NCBI GenBank assembly: GCA_013359255.1
Contig: JABWCF010000004.1
Location: forward strand, 1-64,000
DNA from: Flavobacteriales bacterium
Lineage (GTDB): Bacteria; Bacteroidota; Bacteroidia; Flavobacteriales_E; Vicingaceae
Direction of reading: 5' to 3'
DNA: 64,000 nucleotides
Part shown: in pieces, positions 36,706-45,933 of the stretch
Layout: each line of letters opens with the position of its first letter
Numbering within the stretch: the first letter of the stretch is position 1
Translations under genes and position numbers: made by a program
Notes under the pieces: model-generated
Told to the model about the DNA's origin: nothing
The model's input: the letters and a program-made list of their open reading frames with translations, nothing else
Database searches by the model: none

Positions 36706-37944
36706 ATGGCAAGCATTACTCCCTTTAAAGCCGTTCGTCCGGCCAAAGATAAATCGCACCTTGTTCCTTCGCGTTCAAATATATCGTATACCAAAAAAGA
36801 TTTAAACGAGAAACTAAGTGGAAACCCGTTTACCTTTCTGCATATTCTTCATCCCGATTTTCACTTACCCGATAAATCAAAGCCGGGCTCATTACTTCGA
36901 ATGCAACGCATCAAAGAAAAGTATGATTATTTTATTCAAAAGGAAATTTTGCTGCGAGATACAACTCCCTCTTTGTACGTTTACAATCAGCAAAAAAACG
37001 GTATTTCGCACATAGGTATTATAGCCAGTACTTCTGTTGACGAATATTTGAGTAAGCAAATAAAAAAACACGAAGATACTTTAGCCCAAAGAGAAATAAA
37101 ACTAAAAGAATACCTCTCTAACGTGTCATTACATGCAGAGCCGGTTTGCTTATTTTACGAGAAAAATACAGAGATTCAAAAATTAATAGAACAAACAACA
37201 CAAGCTCATCCTGAGTATGATTTTACCACTACCGACTGGATAAGACACACCTTATGGATGGTAAGTAAAGAAGAAGAAATTCAAAAGTTTCAGTCAGCTT
37301 TTAAACAGGTGGAAACTCTTTTTATTGCCGATGGGCATCACCGTTTAGCCGCATCTACTCTATATTGCAAAGAACAACGAGCATTAAACCCACACTATAC
37401 AGGATTAGAACCTTTTAATTATTTTTTAAGTATTCTTTTTTCAGAAGAGCAACTAAGAATATACCGATACAACCGAATGGTTAAGTTAGATGATTTTTTT
37501 AGTGTAGCCGAGTTATTAGAGAAAATAAAACAATACTTTATCATAACTAAAATCGAAGAAGGCTTTATGCCAGAACAACACACGCTTGCCGGATTATTTA
37601 TACAAAATCAGTGGTATAAATTAGAAATTAAACCGGAGTTTCTCTCAAATTTCAAAAAACACGAAATTATTTCAACAAACATTATAGACAAATATTTGTT
37701 TACTCCCATTTTAGGCATAACAGATTTGCGAAACGACAAAAGAGTGCAGTTTATTAGCGGAAACGAAGGCATAGAAAACCTAATAAAAAAAATGAAAAGA
37801 ACCGAATCTCAAATGGCTTTTACCTTTTGCAGGGTAGAAATAGAAAAAATAAAAACGTACGCTTTACAGAATGAAGTTATGCCACCCAAAAGCACATGGA
37901 TAGAGCCTAAGCTAAGAAGCGGATTTACTATTTATGAACTATAA
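36706..37944 (+). CDS. DUF1015 family protein
   Basis: The 412-residue protein shows the family pattern: ITPFKAVRPAKDK at the start, FLHILHPDF, SLYVYNQ, and the conserved IADGHHRLAAS. The family (SerC-operon-associated) is found beside serA/serC in many bacteria, as here, and its role is not established. It directly abuts serA. Confidence 0.88.
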   Translation: MASITPFKAVRPAKDKSHLVPSRSNISYTKKDLNEKLSGNPFTFLHILHPDFHLPDKSKPGSLLRMQRIKEKYDYFIQKEILLRDTTPSLYVYNQQKNGISHIGIIASTSVDEYLSKQIKKHEDTLAQREIKLKEYLSNVSLHAEPVCLFYEKNTEIQKLIEQTTQAHPEYDFTTTDWIRHTLWMVSKEEEIQKFQSAFKQVETLFIADGHHRLAASTLYCKEQRALNPHYTGLEPFNYFLSILFSEEQLRIYRYNRMVKLDDFFSVAELLEKIKQYFIITKIEEGFMPEQHTLAGLFIQNQWYKLEIKPEFLSNFKKHEIISTNIIDKYLFTPILGITDLRNDKRVQFISGNEGIENLIKKMKRTESQMAFTFCRVEIEKIKTYALQNEVMPPKSTWIEPKLRSGFTIYEL

Positions 37945-37956
37945 CAAAAACTAAAA

Positions 37957-38913
37957 ATGCGATTTACGATAATTACCACATTCTTTTGTTTGAGTTTTTT
38001 CTTGGCTCAGTCGCAAGTATTGGAAGCAGAAAAAAAAATAAAAGAAGTAAATAAAGACTCCATAGAAGGATGGAAAACCGGAGGTATTTTAGGAATAAAC
38101 TTTAGTCAAACTGCTTTAGTAAACTGGTCGGCAGGTGGGCAAAATTCTATTGCAGTAGGAGGCTTGCTCAATTTATTTGCCAATTACAAAAAAGGCAATT
38201 CTGCTTTCGATAACTCTTTAGATGCAGGTTTTGGAATGATTCGGCAAGGCGATAATGCCCAATTTATTAAATCGGACGATAAACTCGATATTACCTCCAA
38301 ATACGGGCAATTTGCCTTTAAAAACTGGTATTATGCCGGCTTGTTAAACTTTAAATCGCAGATGGCTCCCGGTTACAATATGCCAAACGATTCGGTTAAA
38401 ATATCCGATTTTTTAGCTCCCGGTTATTTATTAATAGCCTTAGGAATGGATTATAAACCTAGCAAAAACCTTAATCTCTTCGTGGCACCGTTAACCGGAA
38501 AAATTACCTTTGTAAATAATCAGCAACTTGCTAATGCCGGAGCTTTTGGAGTAAAACCTGCCGAATATGATAATATGGGTACTCTATTAAAAAAAGGAGA
38601 AAAAATGAGGTATGAATACGGAGGATATGTCCGTTTGTTTTTTAAACAAAGTCTAATGGAAAATGTAACTTTTCAAACCAAACTCGATTTGTTCTCTAAT
38701 TATCTAAACAATCCACAAAATATTGATGTGTATTGGGAAAGCTTATTAACTCTTAAAGTAAACAAGTTTATTACCACCAGCGTTACTGCAACTCTTATAT
38801 ACGATCACGATATCGATATTCCAACATATAATGCAGATAAAACAATCAAATCAATTGGTCCCCGCACCCAATTCAAAGAAGTATTGGCGGTAGGGATTTC
38901 TTTTAAATTTTAA
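37957..38913 (+). CDS. DUF3078 family outer-membrane protein
   Basis: The 318-residue protein has a signal peptide ending at QSQ and the DUF3078 pattern (WKTGGILGINFSQTALVNWSAGGQNS, split by GLLNLFANYKKG). The segment then continues DKLDITSKYGQ and barrel-like strands, ending AVGISFKF. It is a Bacteroidota-specific family of unknown function, predicted in the outer membrane. It follows the DUF1015 gene by 12 bases and precedes mscL by 12. Confidence 0.85.
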   Translation: MRFTIITTFFCLSFFLAQSQVLEAEKKIKEVNKDSIEGWKTGGILGINFSQTALVNWSAGGQNSIAVGGLLNLFANYKKGNSAFDNSLDAGFGMIRQGDNAQFIKSDDKLDITSKYGQFAFKNWYYAGLLNFKSQMAPGYNMPNDSVKISDFLAPGYLLIALGMDYKPSKNLNLFVAPLTGKITFVNNQQLANAGAFGVKPAEYDNMGTLLKKGEKMRYEYGGYVRLFFKQSLMENVTFQTKLDLFSNYLNNPQNIDVYWESLLTLKVNKFITTSVTATLIYDHDIDIPTYNADKTIKSIGPRTQFKEVLAVGISFKF

Positions 38914-38925
38914 AACTATATTACA

Positions 38926-39342
38926 ATGAAAATTTTAAATGAATTTAAAACCTTTGCCACACGTGGCAATGTAGTAGATTTAGCCGTAGGGGTTATTATA
39001 GGTGGGGCATTCGGAAAAATTGTAGCCTCATTAGTAAACGATATTATTATGCCTCCCATTGGAGTATTAATTGGCGGGGTAAGTTTTACCGATTTATCTT
39101 TTACATTATTAGAAGCTGTAAAAGATGAAAACAACAACGTAATTAAAGAAGCAGTTAATTTAAATTACGGCATGTTTATTCAAAATATTTTCGATTTTAC
39201 AATCATTGCATTTTCTGTATTTCTGCTTATCAAGGGCATTAACAGGCTCAAGAAAAAAGAAGAAGAGAAACCCGCTGCACCAGCCGAGCCACCCGCACAA
39301 GAAAAATTACTTGCCGAAATACGAGATTTACTTAAAAAGTAA
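38926..39342 (+). CDS. mscL: Large-conductance mechanosensitive channel
   Basis: The 138-residue protein has the MscL N-terminus ([21 protein letters not shown]), followed by [18 protein letters not shown] in the first membrane helix, a periplasmic loop and a second helix ([18 protein letters not shown]). A charged C-terminal bundle follows. It opens under membrane tension to relieve osmotic shock. Confidence 0.96.
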   Translation: MKILNEFKTFATRGNVVDLAVGVIIGGAFGKIVASLVNDIIMPPIGVLIGGVSFTDLSFTLLEAVKDENNNVIKEAVNLNYGMFIQNIFDFTIIAFSVFLLIKGINRLKKKEEEKPAAPAEPPAQEKLLAEIRDLLKK

Positions 39343-39377
39343 ACCCTTTGAAGAGTAAGAAATGTATATTTTATTTA

Positions 39378-39385
39378 TAACTTTG
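39378..39385 (+). promoter_or_regulatory. Probable -7 box TAACTTTG upstream of yggS
   Basis: TAACTTTG matches TAnnTTTG exactly. It lies 30 bases before the yggS ATG, giving a leader of about 25 bases. The nearest upstream TTTG (39347-39350) is 27 bases away, too far for a normal -33 element. Confidence 0.4.
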
Positions 39386-39415
39386 GTTGAGTACATTTTC
39401 TATCTTCATCAGTAA

Positions 39416-40078
39416 ATGATTTCCGAAAACCTTAATAACCTAAAAAAGCGGGTTGGAAACCAAGTTACAATAGTAGCTGTTTCTAAAAAAAAATCGCCTG
39501 AAATGATTTTGGAAGCGTATCAAACTGGACACAGACACTTCGGGGAAAACTATGTTCAAGAACTCTGTGAAAAAAATGAAAAATTACCCCACGATATCCA
39601 CTGGCATTTTATAGGGCATTTGCAAACCAACAAGGTAAAACAAATAGCCTCATTCATCTATTTAATACATGCAGTAGACAGCTTTAAATTGCTGAAAGAA
39701 ATTAATAAGCAGGCGCAAATTAATAACAGAAAAATCAATGTTCTTTTGCAAGTACACATTGCTCAGGAAGAAACAAAATTCGGACTAAATAAGGCAGAAT
39801 TATACGCCATTATAGGAAGTGATGAACTAAAAAAAATGGAAAATATTAGTATACTAGGATTAATGGGTATGGCTTCTAACACCGAGAATACAGAAATTAT
39901 TGAAAAAGAATTTAAAGAGTTAAATGAAATTTATTCAGAAATAAAAAAAAGAAGATTATTAAATTTGGATTTTAAAATACTCAGCATGGGTATGAGTAGC
40001 GACTATCACTTAGCCATTAGAGAAGGCTCGAACATGCTTCGTATTGGCAGTACTATTTTTGGAGAAAGAATTAATTAA
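39416..40078 (+). CDS. yggS: YggS family pyridoxal-phosphate homeostasis protein
   Basis: The 220-residue protein has the fold-type III PLP-binding motif VAVSKKKSPEMI (Schiff-base lysine), the FGENYVQE and HFIGHLQTNKVK motifs, and LSMGMSSDYHLAI. It binds pyridoxal phosphate without known enzymatic activity and balances vitamin B6 and amino-acid pools. It precedes the HEAT-repeat gene by 4 bases. Confidence 0.95.
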   Translation: MISENLNNLKKRVGNQVTIVAVSKKKSPEMILEAYQTGHRHFGENYVQELCEKNEKLPHDIHWHFIGHLQTNKVKQIASFIYLIHAVDSFKLLKEINKQAQINNRKINVLLQVHIAQEETKFGLNKAELYAIIGSDELKKMENISILGLMGMASNTENTEIIEKEFKELNEIYSEIKKRRLLNLDFKILSMGMSSDYHLAIREGSNMLRIGSTIFGERIN

Positions 40079-40082
40079 ACCT

Positions 40083-40601
40083 ATGAGCGAAAATAAAAAA
40101 GTTAAAACCTTAATTGAGAAATTGTCAAGCGGTTCGGATACAACCGTTATTGAAGCGGTAAACGAATTACGAAACTACGGAAACGCAGAAGTAATTGCCC
40201 CAATAATTGAAACATTAGTAAGCCACCCGAGCGAAAGAGTAAAAAGCGAAATCATAGACTTTTTATTTGATTTACAATCGGAAGAAGCTCTAAAACCCCT
40301 CATTACAGCTATAGCTGATAAACGAAATAAAGAGTATAAAAACACCCTAATTTCTGCACTTTGGCACTCTTCATTAGATGCCAGCGACCACTTAACATTT
40401 CTTATAGAACAAGCCATTTCCGGAGATTATCTTACCTGTTTGGAGGTGCTTACTGTGGTAGAAAATTTAGAAGGCCCTTTTGATAACAGTGAATTAGAAG
40501 AATTAATTCAGTTACTAAATGAAAAAAAGAGAAAGAATCCGGAAACTACCGATATGTTGGAACAAATTGAATCGGTATTAAAAAACTTTCTTTTAGATTA
40601 A
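40083..40601 (+). CDS. HEAT-repeat protein
   Basis: Starting at the ATG at 40083 (MSENKK) the protein is 172 residues. It consists of helical pairs typical of HEAT/PBS-lyase-type repeats: AVNELRNYGNAEVIAPIIETL and DFLFDLQSEEALKPLITAI. The frame can be extended to 40044 but that would run into yggS. It is probably a protein-protein scaffold. It sits between yggS and the fur-family gene in what appears to be one operon. Confidence 0.75.
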   Translation: MSENKKVKTLIEKLSSGSDTTVIEAVNELRNYGNAEVIAPIIETLVSHPSERVKSEIIDFLFDLQSEEALKPLITAIADKRNKEYKNTLISALWHSSLDASDHLTFLIEQAISGDYLTCLEVLTVVENLEGPFDNSELEELIQLLNEKKRKNPETTDMLEQIESVLKNFLLD

Positions 40602-40604
40602 TAA

Positions 40605-41021
40605 ATGACTGACCCTGTTAAACTTCTTCTTGTAAAAAATCTTAGGGTTACACCATGCCGTAAAAAAGTGCTTGAAATTTTTGCACGAAAAAACAGAGCT
40701 CTTTCTCATGTTGAAATTGAAAATGAAATCAACAACGAATTCGACCGTGTAACTCTTTACAGAACCCTTAGCACATATACTCAAACCGGAGTGTTGCATA
40801 AAGTGCCTAACGATACAGGATCTGCAAAATTTGCACTTTGCAAGGATCATTGCGATAAGCACATTCACCATGATGAGCATGTGCATTTCAAATGTGTAAA
40901 ATGCCACACCATAAAATGTATTAACAACGTAGATGTTCCTGAAATTTCACTACCCAAAGGCTACCTTATCCATTCTGCGGGTTTAATTATAGAAGGTATT
41001 TGTCCACTCTGCAATAAATAG
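40605..41021 (+). CDS. Fur-family transcriptional regulator
   Basis: The 138-residue protein has an N-terminal winged helix (NLRVTPCRKKVLEIF, ALSHVEIENEI, DRVTLYRTLSTY). The C-terminal metal-binding half has histidines in HCDKHIHHDEHVHFKCVKC and a second CxxC in CPLC. The two CxxC pairs indicate a structural zinc. Whether it senses iron (Fur), zinc (Zur) or peroxide (PerR) is not clear from the sequence. It ends 2 bases from the convergent lptF gene. Confidence 0.9.
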   Translation: MTDPVKLLLVKNLRVTPCRKKVLEIFARKNRALSHVEIENEINNEFDRVTLYRTLSTYTQTGVLHKVPNDTGSAKFALCKDHCDKHIHHDEHVHFKCVKCHTIKCINNVDVPEISLPKGYLIHSAGLIIEGICPLCNK

Positions 41022-41022
41022 T

Positions 41023-42099
41023 TTACTTAGGGGCGATTTTAAGCAAATACAACGAAAGAATCAGATACAAGAGATTGGGTGTCCAAACGGCTACTACCGG
41101 AGCCAAACCGGCATTAGTACTAAAAGTAGTTGATACTTGCATAAATAATATATAGGAAAAACTAATAAATATACCTAGTCCTATATGTGCTCCAATACCC
41201 CCTCGTACCTTGCGACTGGCAATTGAAACACCTATAAGGGTTAAGACAAAAGTAGCAAATGGAAAAGCTGCCCTTCTATATTTTTCAATTTCGTAGTATT
41301 CAATTCCTTCCGATCCTTTAAATTTTTCTTCTTCAATAAATTTATTAAGTTGGTTGTAATCCATCATTTCCATTACGTTTTCCCTACGTGTAAAATCCGA
41401 AGGAAAAATATTAATAGTGGTGTCTTTTTGGTAACCGGTTGTAATCTTTTCTTCTAATCCGTTTATTTCTCGTACAATGAAATTGTTTATTTTCCACTTG
41501 TTAAGAGTAGAATCCCACTGTATAAAATCAGATAGAATTTTATAGGTTAATTTATTTTCTTTAAACTGCTCTAAAGAAAATTTATAGCCTACATTGGTTA
41601 AGTTATTATAACTTTCAAAGTATACATAGGTATCGGGGGCTATTTGTTTATGAATATTTCGGTCGTAATTTCTGTATGGGTTTCGAATATAAGCCTCTTC
41701 GAATTCTAATCTTTTTTTATTGGCATGAGGTATTAAGAAGTTATTTAAATAAAACGACAAACAAGCTAAAATTCCGGCACAAATTAAATAAGGCATAAGT
41801 AATCGTTTAAAACTGATACCGCTGGCCAATATAGAAACAATCTCGGTGTTGTAGGCCATTTTTGAAGTAAAATAGATAACCGAAATAAAAATAAAAAGTG
41901 GACTAAAAAGATTGGCGAAGTAGGGAATAAAGTTAAAATAGTAATCAAACACAATGGCATTGAAAGGTGCTTTTCTTGAAATAAAATCTTCAATCTTTTC
42001 GGAAATATCAAAAACTACAGCAATAGAAACAATAAGAGCTATTGATAGAAAAAAAGTGCCTAAAAATTTTACAATAATATATTGGTCTAAAATTTTCAA
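41023..42099 (-). CDS. LptF/LptG-type permease
   Basis: The 358-residue protein has about six membrane spans in two blocks (residues 10-120 and 275-355), around a large periplasmic domain, as in YjgP/YjgQ. It starts MKILDQYIIVKFLGTFF, the family pattern. LptF and LptG move lipopolysaccharide out of the inner membrane with LptB. Whether it is LptF or LptG cannot be told from one gene. It overlaps tgt by 4 bases. Confidence 0.9.
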   Translation of the reverse strand: MKILDQYIIVKFLGTFFLSIALIVSIAVVFDISEKIEDFISRKAPFNAIVFDYYFNFIPYFANLFSPLFIFISVIYFTSKMAYNTEIVSILASGISFKRLLMPYLICAGILACLSFYLNNFLIPHANKKRLEFEEAYIRNPYRNYDRNIHKQIAPDTYVYFESYNNLTNVGYKFSLEQFKENKLTYKILSDFIQWDSTLNKWKINNFIVREINGLEEKITTGYQKDTTINIFPSDFTRRENVMEMMDYNQLNKFIEEEKFKGSEGIEYYEIEKYRRAAFPFATFVLTLIGVSIASRKVRGGIGAHIGLGIFISFSYILFMQVSTTFSTNAGLAPVVAVWTPNLLYLILSLYLLKIAPK

Positions 42100-43226
42100 A
42101 GGCGTTGTGTTACTTGTTTAACCATTTTATTTTTCCATTCATAAAATGTTTGATTCAGTATATTCTTTCGGGCTTCTTTTACAAGCCAAAGATAAAAAGA
42201 AAGATTATGAAGTGTGGCAATTTGTGCCCCAAGAATTTCTTTGGATACCATTAAATGCCGTAAATAAGCTTTACTAAATGCGGTATCGACATAACACGTT
42301 CCATTTACATCGATAGGGCTTAAGTCATTTTTCCATTTTTCGTTACGTATGTTTATTATTCCTTCTGAAGTAAACAACATTCCGTTACGTGCATTTCGGG
42401 TAGGCATTACACAATCAAACATATCTATGCCCAATGCAATATTTTCTAGTATATTGGCAGGCGTGCCAACTCCCATCAGGTAACGGGGTTTATTACTCGG
42501 AAGGATAGAGCAAACTAAATCGCACATTTCGTACATAATATCATCGGGTTCTCCAACCGATAACCCTCCTATAGCATTTCCCTCCCTGTTAAACGATGCT
42601 ATAATTTCGGCCGATTCTTTTCTTAAATCCTTATAAACGCTTCCCTGAACAATAGGGAAGAGGCTTTGCGAATAGCCATAAAACGGTTCTGTTTTATCGA
42701 AATGAGAGCAACCTCTTTCAAGCCAATGATGGGTAAGCTGCATAGATTTTTTGGCATATCTCAAATCGCAGGGGTAGGGAGTACATTCATCGAAAGCCAT
42801 CACAATGTCTGCTCCAATGATTCGTTGAATATCCATTACATTTTCGGGTGAAAAAAAATGTTTTGAACCATCAATATGCGAAGAAAATTTTACCCCTTCT
42901 TCTTTTATTTTTCTGCGGTGTGCAAGTGAGTACACCTGATATCCGCCACTATCAGTTAAAATAGGTTTTTTCCAATTCATAAAAGAATGTAAGCCACCTG
43001 CATTTTTTAACAAATCTGTTCCTGGCCTCAAATAAAGATGATAGGTATTTCCTAAAATAATCTCCGCTTTTACATCGTTGATTAATTCGCGTTGCTGAAC
43101 GGCTTTAACCGTTCCGGCTGTACCCACGGGCATAAAAATGGGCGTTTCAATATTGCCATGAGCCGTTTCTATTAATCCTGCACGTGCATTCGAATTTTTA
43201 TCTTTTTGTTGAAGTGTGAATTTCAT
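42096..43226 (-). CDS. tgt: tRNA-guanine transglycosylase
   Basis: The enzyme exchanges guanine for queuine precursor at position 34 of specific tRNAs. Motifs visible are TPIFMPVGTAGTVKAV, TDSGGYQVYSLA (catalytic aspartate region), GGLSVGEP and MGVGTPANILE. I use the ATG at 43226 (MKFTLQQ), because upstream codons to 43340 lack conservation. The zinc site is unusual: the usual CxCxxC segment reads GTCYVD here, so only the middle cysteine is kept. The downstream histidine in ATLHNL is present. It overlaps lptF by 4 bases. Confidence 0.93.
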   Translation of the reverse strand: MKFTLQQKDKNSNARAGLIETAHGNIETPIFMPVGTAGTVKAVQQRELINDVKAEIILGNTYHLYLRPGTDLLKNAGGLHSFMNWKKPILTDSGGYQVYSLAHRRKIKEEGVKFSSHIDGSKHFFSPENVMDIQRIIGADIVMAFDECTPYPCDLRYAKKSMQLTHHWLERGCSHFDKTEPFYGYSQSLFPIVQGSVYKDLRKESAEIIASFNREGNAIGGLSVGEPDDIMYEMCDLVCSILPSNKPRYLMGVGTPANILENIALGIDMFDCVMPTRNARNGMLFTSEGIINIRNEKWKNDLSPIDVNGTCYVDTAFSKAYLRHLMVSKEILGAQIATLHNLSFYLWLVKEARKNILNQTFYEWKNKMVKQVTQRL

Positions 43227-43285
43227 TGTTGATAAGATACCCTTAAGGGGCTGCCAAAGATACATAAAAGCAGGGCAAAGTATTT

Positions 43286-43293
43286 TAACTTTG
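43286..43293 (+). promoter_or_regulatory. Probable -7 box TAACTTTG
   Basis: TAACTTTG is an exact match to TAnnTTTG. It is 16 bases before the ATG at 43310, so the leader would be about 10 bases. It drives the glycosyltransferase-sigma factor-rsmG operon. Confidence 0.45.
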
Positions 43294-43309
43294 TCGTAAG
43301 GCAGAACCG

Positions 43310-44443
43310 ATGAGTCCATTCCACTTAGATATAAATACAAAAAATATTTTTCTACTCCTTTTTTTGGTATTTTCTTTAGTTCAGTTATTCTATTATTTTA
43401 TTTTCTATTTTCGATTTGCCTTCTATAAAAAAACAAACTCCGGATTTTGGAATACCCCTCCGGTATCGGTTATTGTATGTGCACGAAACGAAAGAGAAAA
43501 TTTATTGAATAATCTTCCGCTATTACTTGCTCAAGACTATAAACACTTCGAAATAATTGTAGTAAACGACAATTCAAAAGATGATACAGACGATGTATTA
43601 AAAGCGTTTTGCCAACAATATAAAAACATTAAGGTCGTAAAAGTGCCTGAAAACGAACGATTTTATTTTAGTAAAAAACTAGCCTTAACCTTGGGTATAA
43701 AAGCTGCTCAGTACGAAATTTTACTGCTTACTGATGCCGATTGTAAACCTTTTTCCAAAAATTGGATTCGATGTATGACGGAAAATATGGTAGATAAAAA
43801 GGAAATAGTATTAGGATACAGTGCGTATGAAAAAAAGAAAGGCCTCTTAAACCTACTCATCCGTTTTGACACTTTTAATACGGCTGTAAATTATATTTCT
43901 TTTGCATTGGCAGGAATGCCGTACATGGGAGTAGGCCGAAATCTGAGTTACAAAAAATCATTATTTTTTAAACACAAAGGGTTTGCTTCACACCAACACA
44001 TTCAATCGGGTGATGATGATTTATTTGTGAATGAGGTTGCTAATAAAAATAACACAAGCATTTGTATACATTCTGATGGATTTACATTATCGCAGCCTAA
44101 ACATACATGGTCTGAGTGGTTTTTTCAGAAAAAGAGACATTTAAGTGCCGGGATACATTACCATCCTTTTCATAAAATACTATTATTTTTATATCCGTTT
44201 ACTTTGCTCTGTTTTATCATTACCTTTGTGGTATTGGTGTTTATGAAGTATATGTTATACATCGTTTTGTCGGTATTTTTTACACGGTATTTGGTACAGC
44301 TTTTAGCGTTTTTTAAAATCTCCGATAAAATAGGCGATAGAGATATTCTTTTATTTTTACCTTTTTTGGAGATAGCACACTTTTCAATTCAACCCCTATT
44401 TATGTTAAGCAACTTAATTAGCCGAAAAAATAAATGGAAATAA
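43310..44443 (+). CDS. Family 2 glycosyltransferase, membrane-bound
   Basis: The 377-residue protein has an N-terminal span (residues 13-34), a GT-A domain with VSVIVCARNERENL, VNDNSKDDTDDVL and LLTDADCKPFSKNW (DxD-like), and two or three C-terminal spans. It resembles inner-membrane glycosyltransferases of the polysaccharide or glycolipid type. The sugar and acceptor are unknown. It overlaps the sigma-factor gene by 10 bases, so they are coupled. Confidence 0.88.
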   Translation: MSPFHLDINTKNIFLLLFLVFSLVQLFYYFIFYFRFAFYKKTNSGFWNTPPVSVIVCARNERENLLNNLPLLLAQDYKHFEIIVVNDNSKDDTDDVLKAFCQQYKNIKVVKVPENERFYFSKKLALTLGIKAAQYEILLLTDADCKPFSKNWIRCMTENMVDKKEIVLGYSAYEKKKGLLNLLIRFDTFNTAVNYISFALAGMPYMGVGRNLSYKKSLFFKHKGFASHQHIQSGDDDLFVNEVANKNNTSICIHSDGFTLSQPKHTWSEWFFQKKRHLSAGIHYHPFHKILLFLYPFTLLCFIITFVVLVFMKYMLYIVLSVFFTRYLVQLLAFFKISDKIGDRDILLFLPFLEIAHFSIQPLFMLSNLISRKNKWK

Positions 44444-45042
44444 ACGAAAACTTTTCGCCTAAAGCGAAACGCGATTTTTACTTGGTAATCAAAGCTCGTG
44501 ATGAGGGTGACCAAAAAGCCTTTGCGGATTTAATGGGATATTATCGAGACACTATTTATTTTATGATGCTTAAAATGGTAAACGATACTGATGATGCCGA
44601 AGATTTAACCATTGAAGCTTTTGGGAAAGCCTTTAATCGCTTATCGCAATACACACCCAATTTTGCTTTCAGCACTTGGCTGTTTAAGATTGCCTCAAAC
44701 AATTGCATCGATTTTATCAGAAAAAAAAGATTGCAAACTCTTTCTATCGATCAACCTTTTGAAGATGATGAGGGAGGAGAGTTTTCTCTTAATATAGAAT
44801 CTAGAACATTAGACCCTGAAGAAAAATTTATTAAAAAACAAAAAATAGAAATGATGCGGGTTGTTGTTGAAAGATTAAAACCCCGTTATAAAAATTTAAT
44901 CGTTTTGCGTTACTTTAAAGAATACTCTTACGAAGAAATTTCTAAAGAAATGGACCTACCATTAGGAACTGTGAAAGCTCAGCTGTTCCGTGCCAGAGAA
45001 TTTTTGTACCAAATTATTAAACACAATAAAGGTGGTATTTAA
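44434..45042 (+). CDS. ECF-type RNA polymerase sigma factor
   Basis: The 202-residue protein has sigma region 2 (AFADLMGYYRDTIYFMMLKMV, trimmed here by a conserved DAEDLTIEAFGKAF) and region 4 (PRYKNLIVLRYFKEYSYEEI, continuing KEMDLPLGTVKAQLFRARE). It belongs to the extracytoplasmic-function group. No anti-sigma gene is adjacent, so its control is unclear. It overlaps the end of rsmG's start by one base and the glycosyltransferase by 10 bases. Confidence 0.92.
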   Translation: MEINENFSPKAKRDFYLVIKARDEGDQKAFADLMGYYRDTIYFMMLKMVNDTDDAEDLTIEAFGKAFNRLSQYTPNFAFSTWLFKIASNNCIDFIRKKRLQTLSIDQPFEDDEGGEFSLNIESRTLDPEEKFIKKQKIEMMRVVVERLKPRYKNLIVLRYFKEYSYEEISKEMDLPLGTVKAQLFRAREFLYQIIKHNKGGI

Positions 45043-45680
45043 TGCAAATGCATGATAATATCTCGGTTATTCTAAACTATTTTCCGGAATTAAACTCCCA
45101 ACAAAAAATGCAGTTTAATGCCCTAAAAGGCATTTACACAGAGTGGAACTCAAAAATAAATGTAATATCGCGTAAAGACATGGAGTATTTTTATACTCAC
45201 CATGTATTACATTCCTTAGGAATTGCTAAAGCAGTTAAATTTTCAAATTATTCAAAAATACTCGATTTAGGTACGGGTGGCGGGTTTCCTGGTATACCAT
45301 TAGCTATTTTATTTCCTGAAGCTCATTTTCATTTAGTTGATTCTATCGGTAAAAAAATTAAAGTGGTAAACGAAGTAATTTATGCCTTGAATCTAACAAA
45401 TGTGCAAACTTCGCATTGCAGAGTAGAACTAGTAAATGAGAAATTTAATTTCATTGTAAGCAGAGCGGTTGCTCCGGTAAAAGATATTACAAACTGGACT
45501 AAAAATAAATTTCTAAAATCAAGTGCCGGGTATGTTTCCAATGGATACTTCCTGCTTAAAGGAGGAAATTTAACCGAAGAAATAATAGAGGCAAAAGCGA
45601 AGGCACGTTTTTATAACCTAAACGACTATTTTAAAGAAGATTTTTTTGATAATAAAAAGGTGGTTTACATTAAAGGATAG
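45042..45680 (+). CDS. rsmG: 16S rRNA (guanine527-N7)-methyltransferase
   Basis: The 212-residue protein is RsmG (GidB). It shows the N-terminal WNSKINVISRKDMEYFYTHH, the SAM motif ILDLGTGGGFPGIPLAILFP and the later FIVSRAVAPV. It methylates G527 of 16S rRNA, and its loss gives low-level streptomycin resistance in other bacteria. The ATG at 45048 is an equally good start. It is the last gene before the defence island. Confidence 0.94.
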   Translation: MQMHDNISVILNYFPELNSQQKMQFNALKGIYTEWNSKINVISRKDMEYFYTHHVLHSLGIAKAVKFSNYSKILDLGTGGGFPGIPLAILFPEAHFHLVDSIGKKIKVVNEVIYALNLTNVQTSHCRVELVNEKFNFIVSRAVAPVKDITNWTKNKFLKSSAGYVSNGYFLLKGGNLTEEIIEAKAKARFYNLNDYFKEDFFDNKKVVYIKG

Positions 45681-45713
45681 GAGTAGAATTTTGTGAAATT
45701 CCAAGATTTATAT

Positions 45714-45742
45714 TTAACATAATATTAATTATAAGACAAAAC
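45714..45742 (+). repeat. TTATAAGACAAA repeat, copy A (left edge of island)
   Basis: The sequence TTAACATAAT, 5 bases, TTATAAGACAAA, then ACG lies 33 bases after rsmG. The two half-motifs also occur together at 57308-57337 (copy D), just before the MOSC gene, in the same orientation. Copies B and C lie nearby in reverse orientation. A and B form an imperfect inverted repeat with a loop of about 30 bases. Possible roles are a mobile-element boundary, a recombination site or a regulatory palindrome. Confidence 0.55.
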
Positions 45743-45753
45743 GATATTCTTTT

Positions 45754-45933
45754 TTAGTGGTATGTTTTTAGTTCGTTTTTTCTTATAATTCTTATTATGT
45801 CTCCACTTCGTTTCGCCCTAGCGGGTAAATAGAACGCACCATCCAACGCTTCTAATTTTTCGTATTCAATATAATTCTGCACAAATTTAAAAATATTGAA
45901 TTCTAAAGCGATTAGATTTATTCGGTATATCAT
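45754..45933 (-). CDS. Possible 59-residue ORF inside the repeat cluster
   Basis: A minus-strand ATG at 45933 opens a 59-codon frame (MIYRINLIALEFNIFKF, ending RKNELKTYH) to a TAA at 45754-45756. It has no recognised domain. Its start overlaps repeat copy C and its end runs through copy B, so it may be a chance reading of repeat DNA (part reads PARAKRSGD). Low confidence that it is a gene. Confidence 0.2.
   Translation of the reverse strand: MIYRINLIALEFNIFKFVQNYIEYEKLEALDGAFYLPARAKRSGDIIRIIRKNELKTYH
45774..45801 (-). repeat. TTATAAGA repeat, copy B (inverted)
   Basis: On the minus strand the sequence reads GACATAATAAGAATTATAAG followed by AAAAAACG. It is the inverted partner of copy A, with one change in the TTATAAGACAAA half (TTATAAGAAAAA). 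Confidence 0.5.

Noticed and set aside
43227-43340. N-terminal extension of tgt
   Set aside because: The extra 38 residues are not conserved in the family and would overlap the promoter and start of the divergent glycosyltransferase gene.
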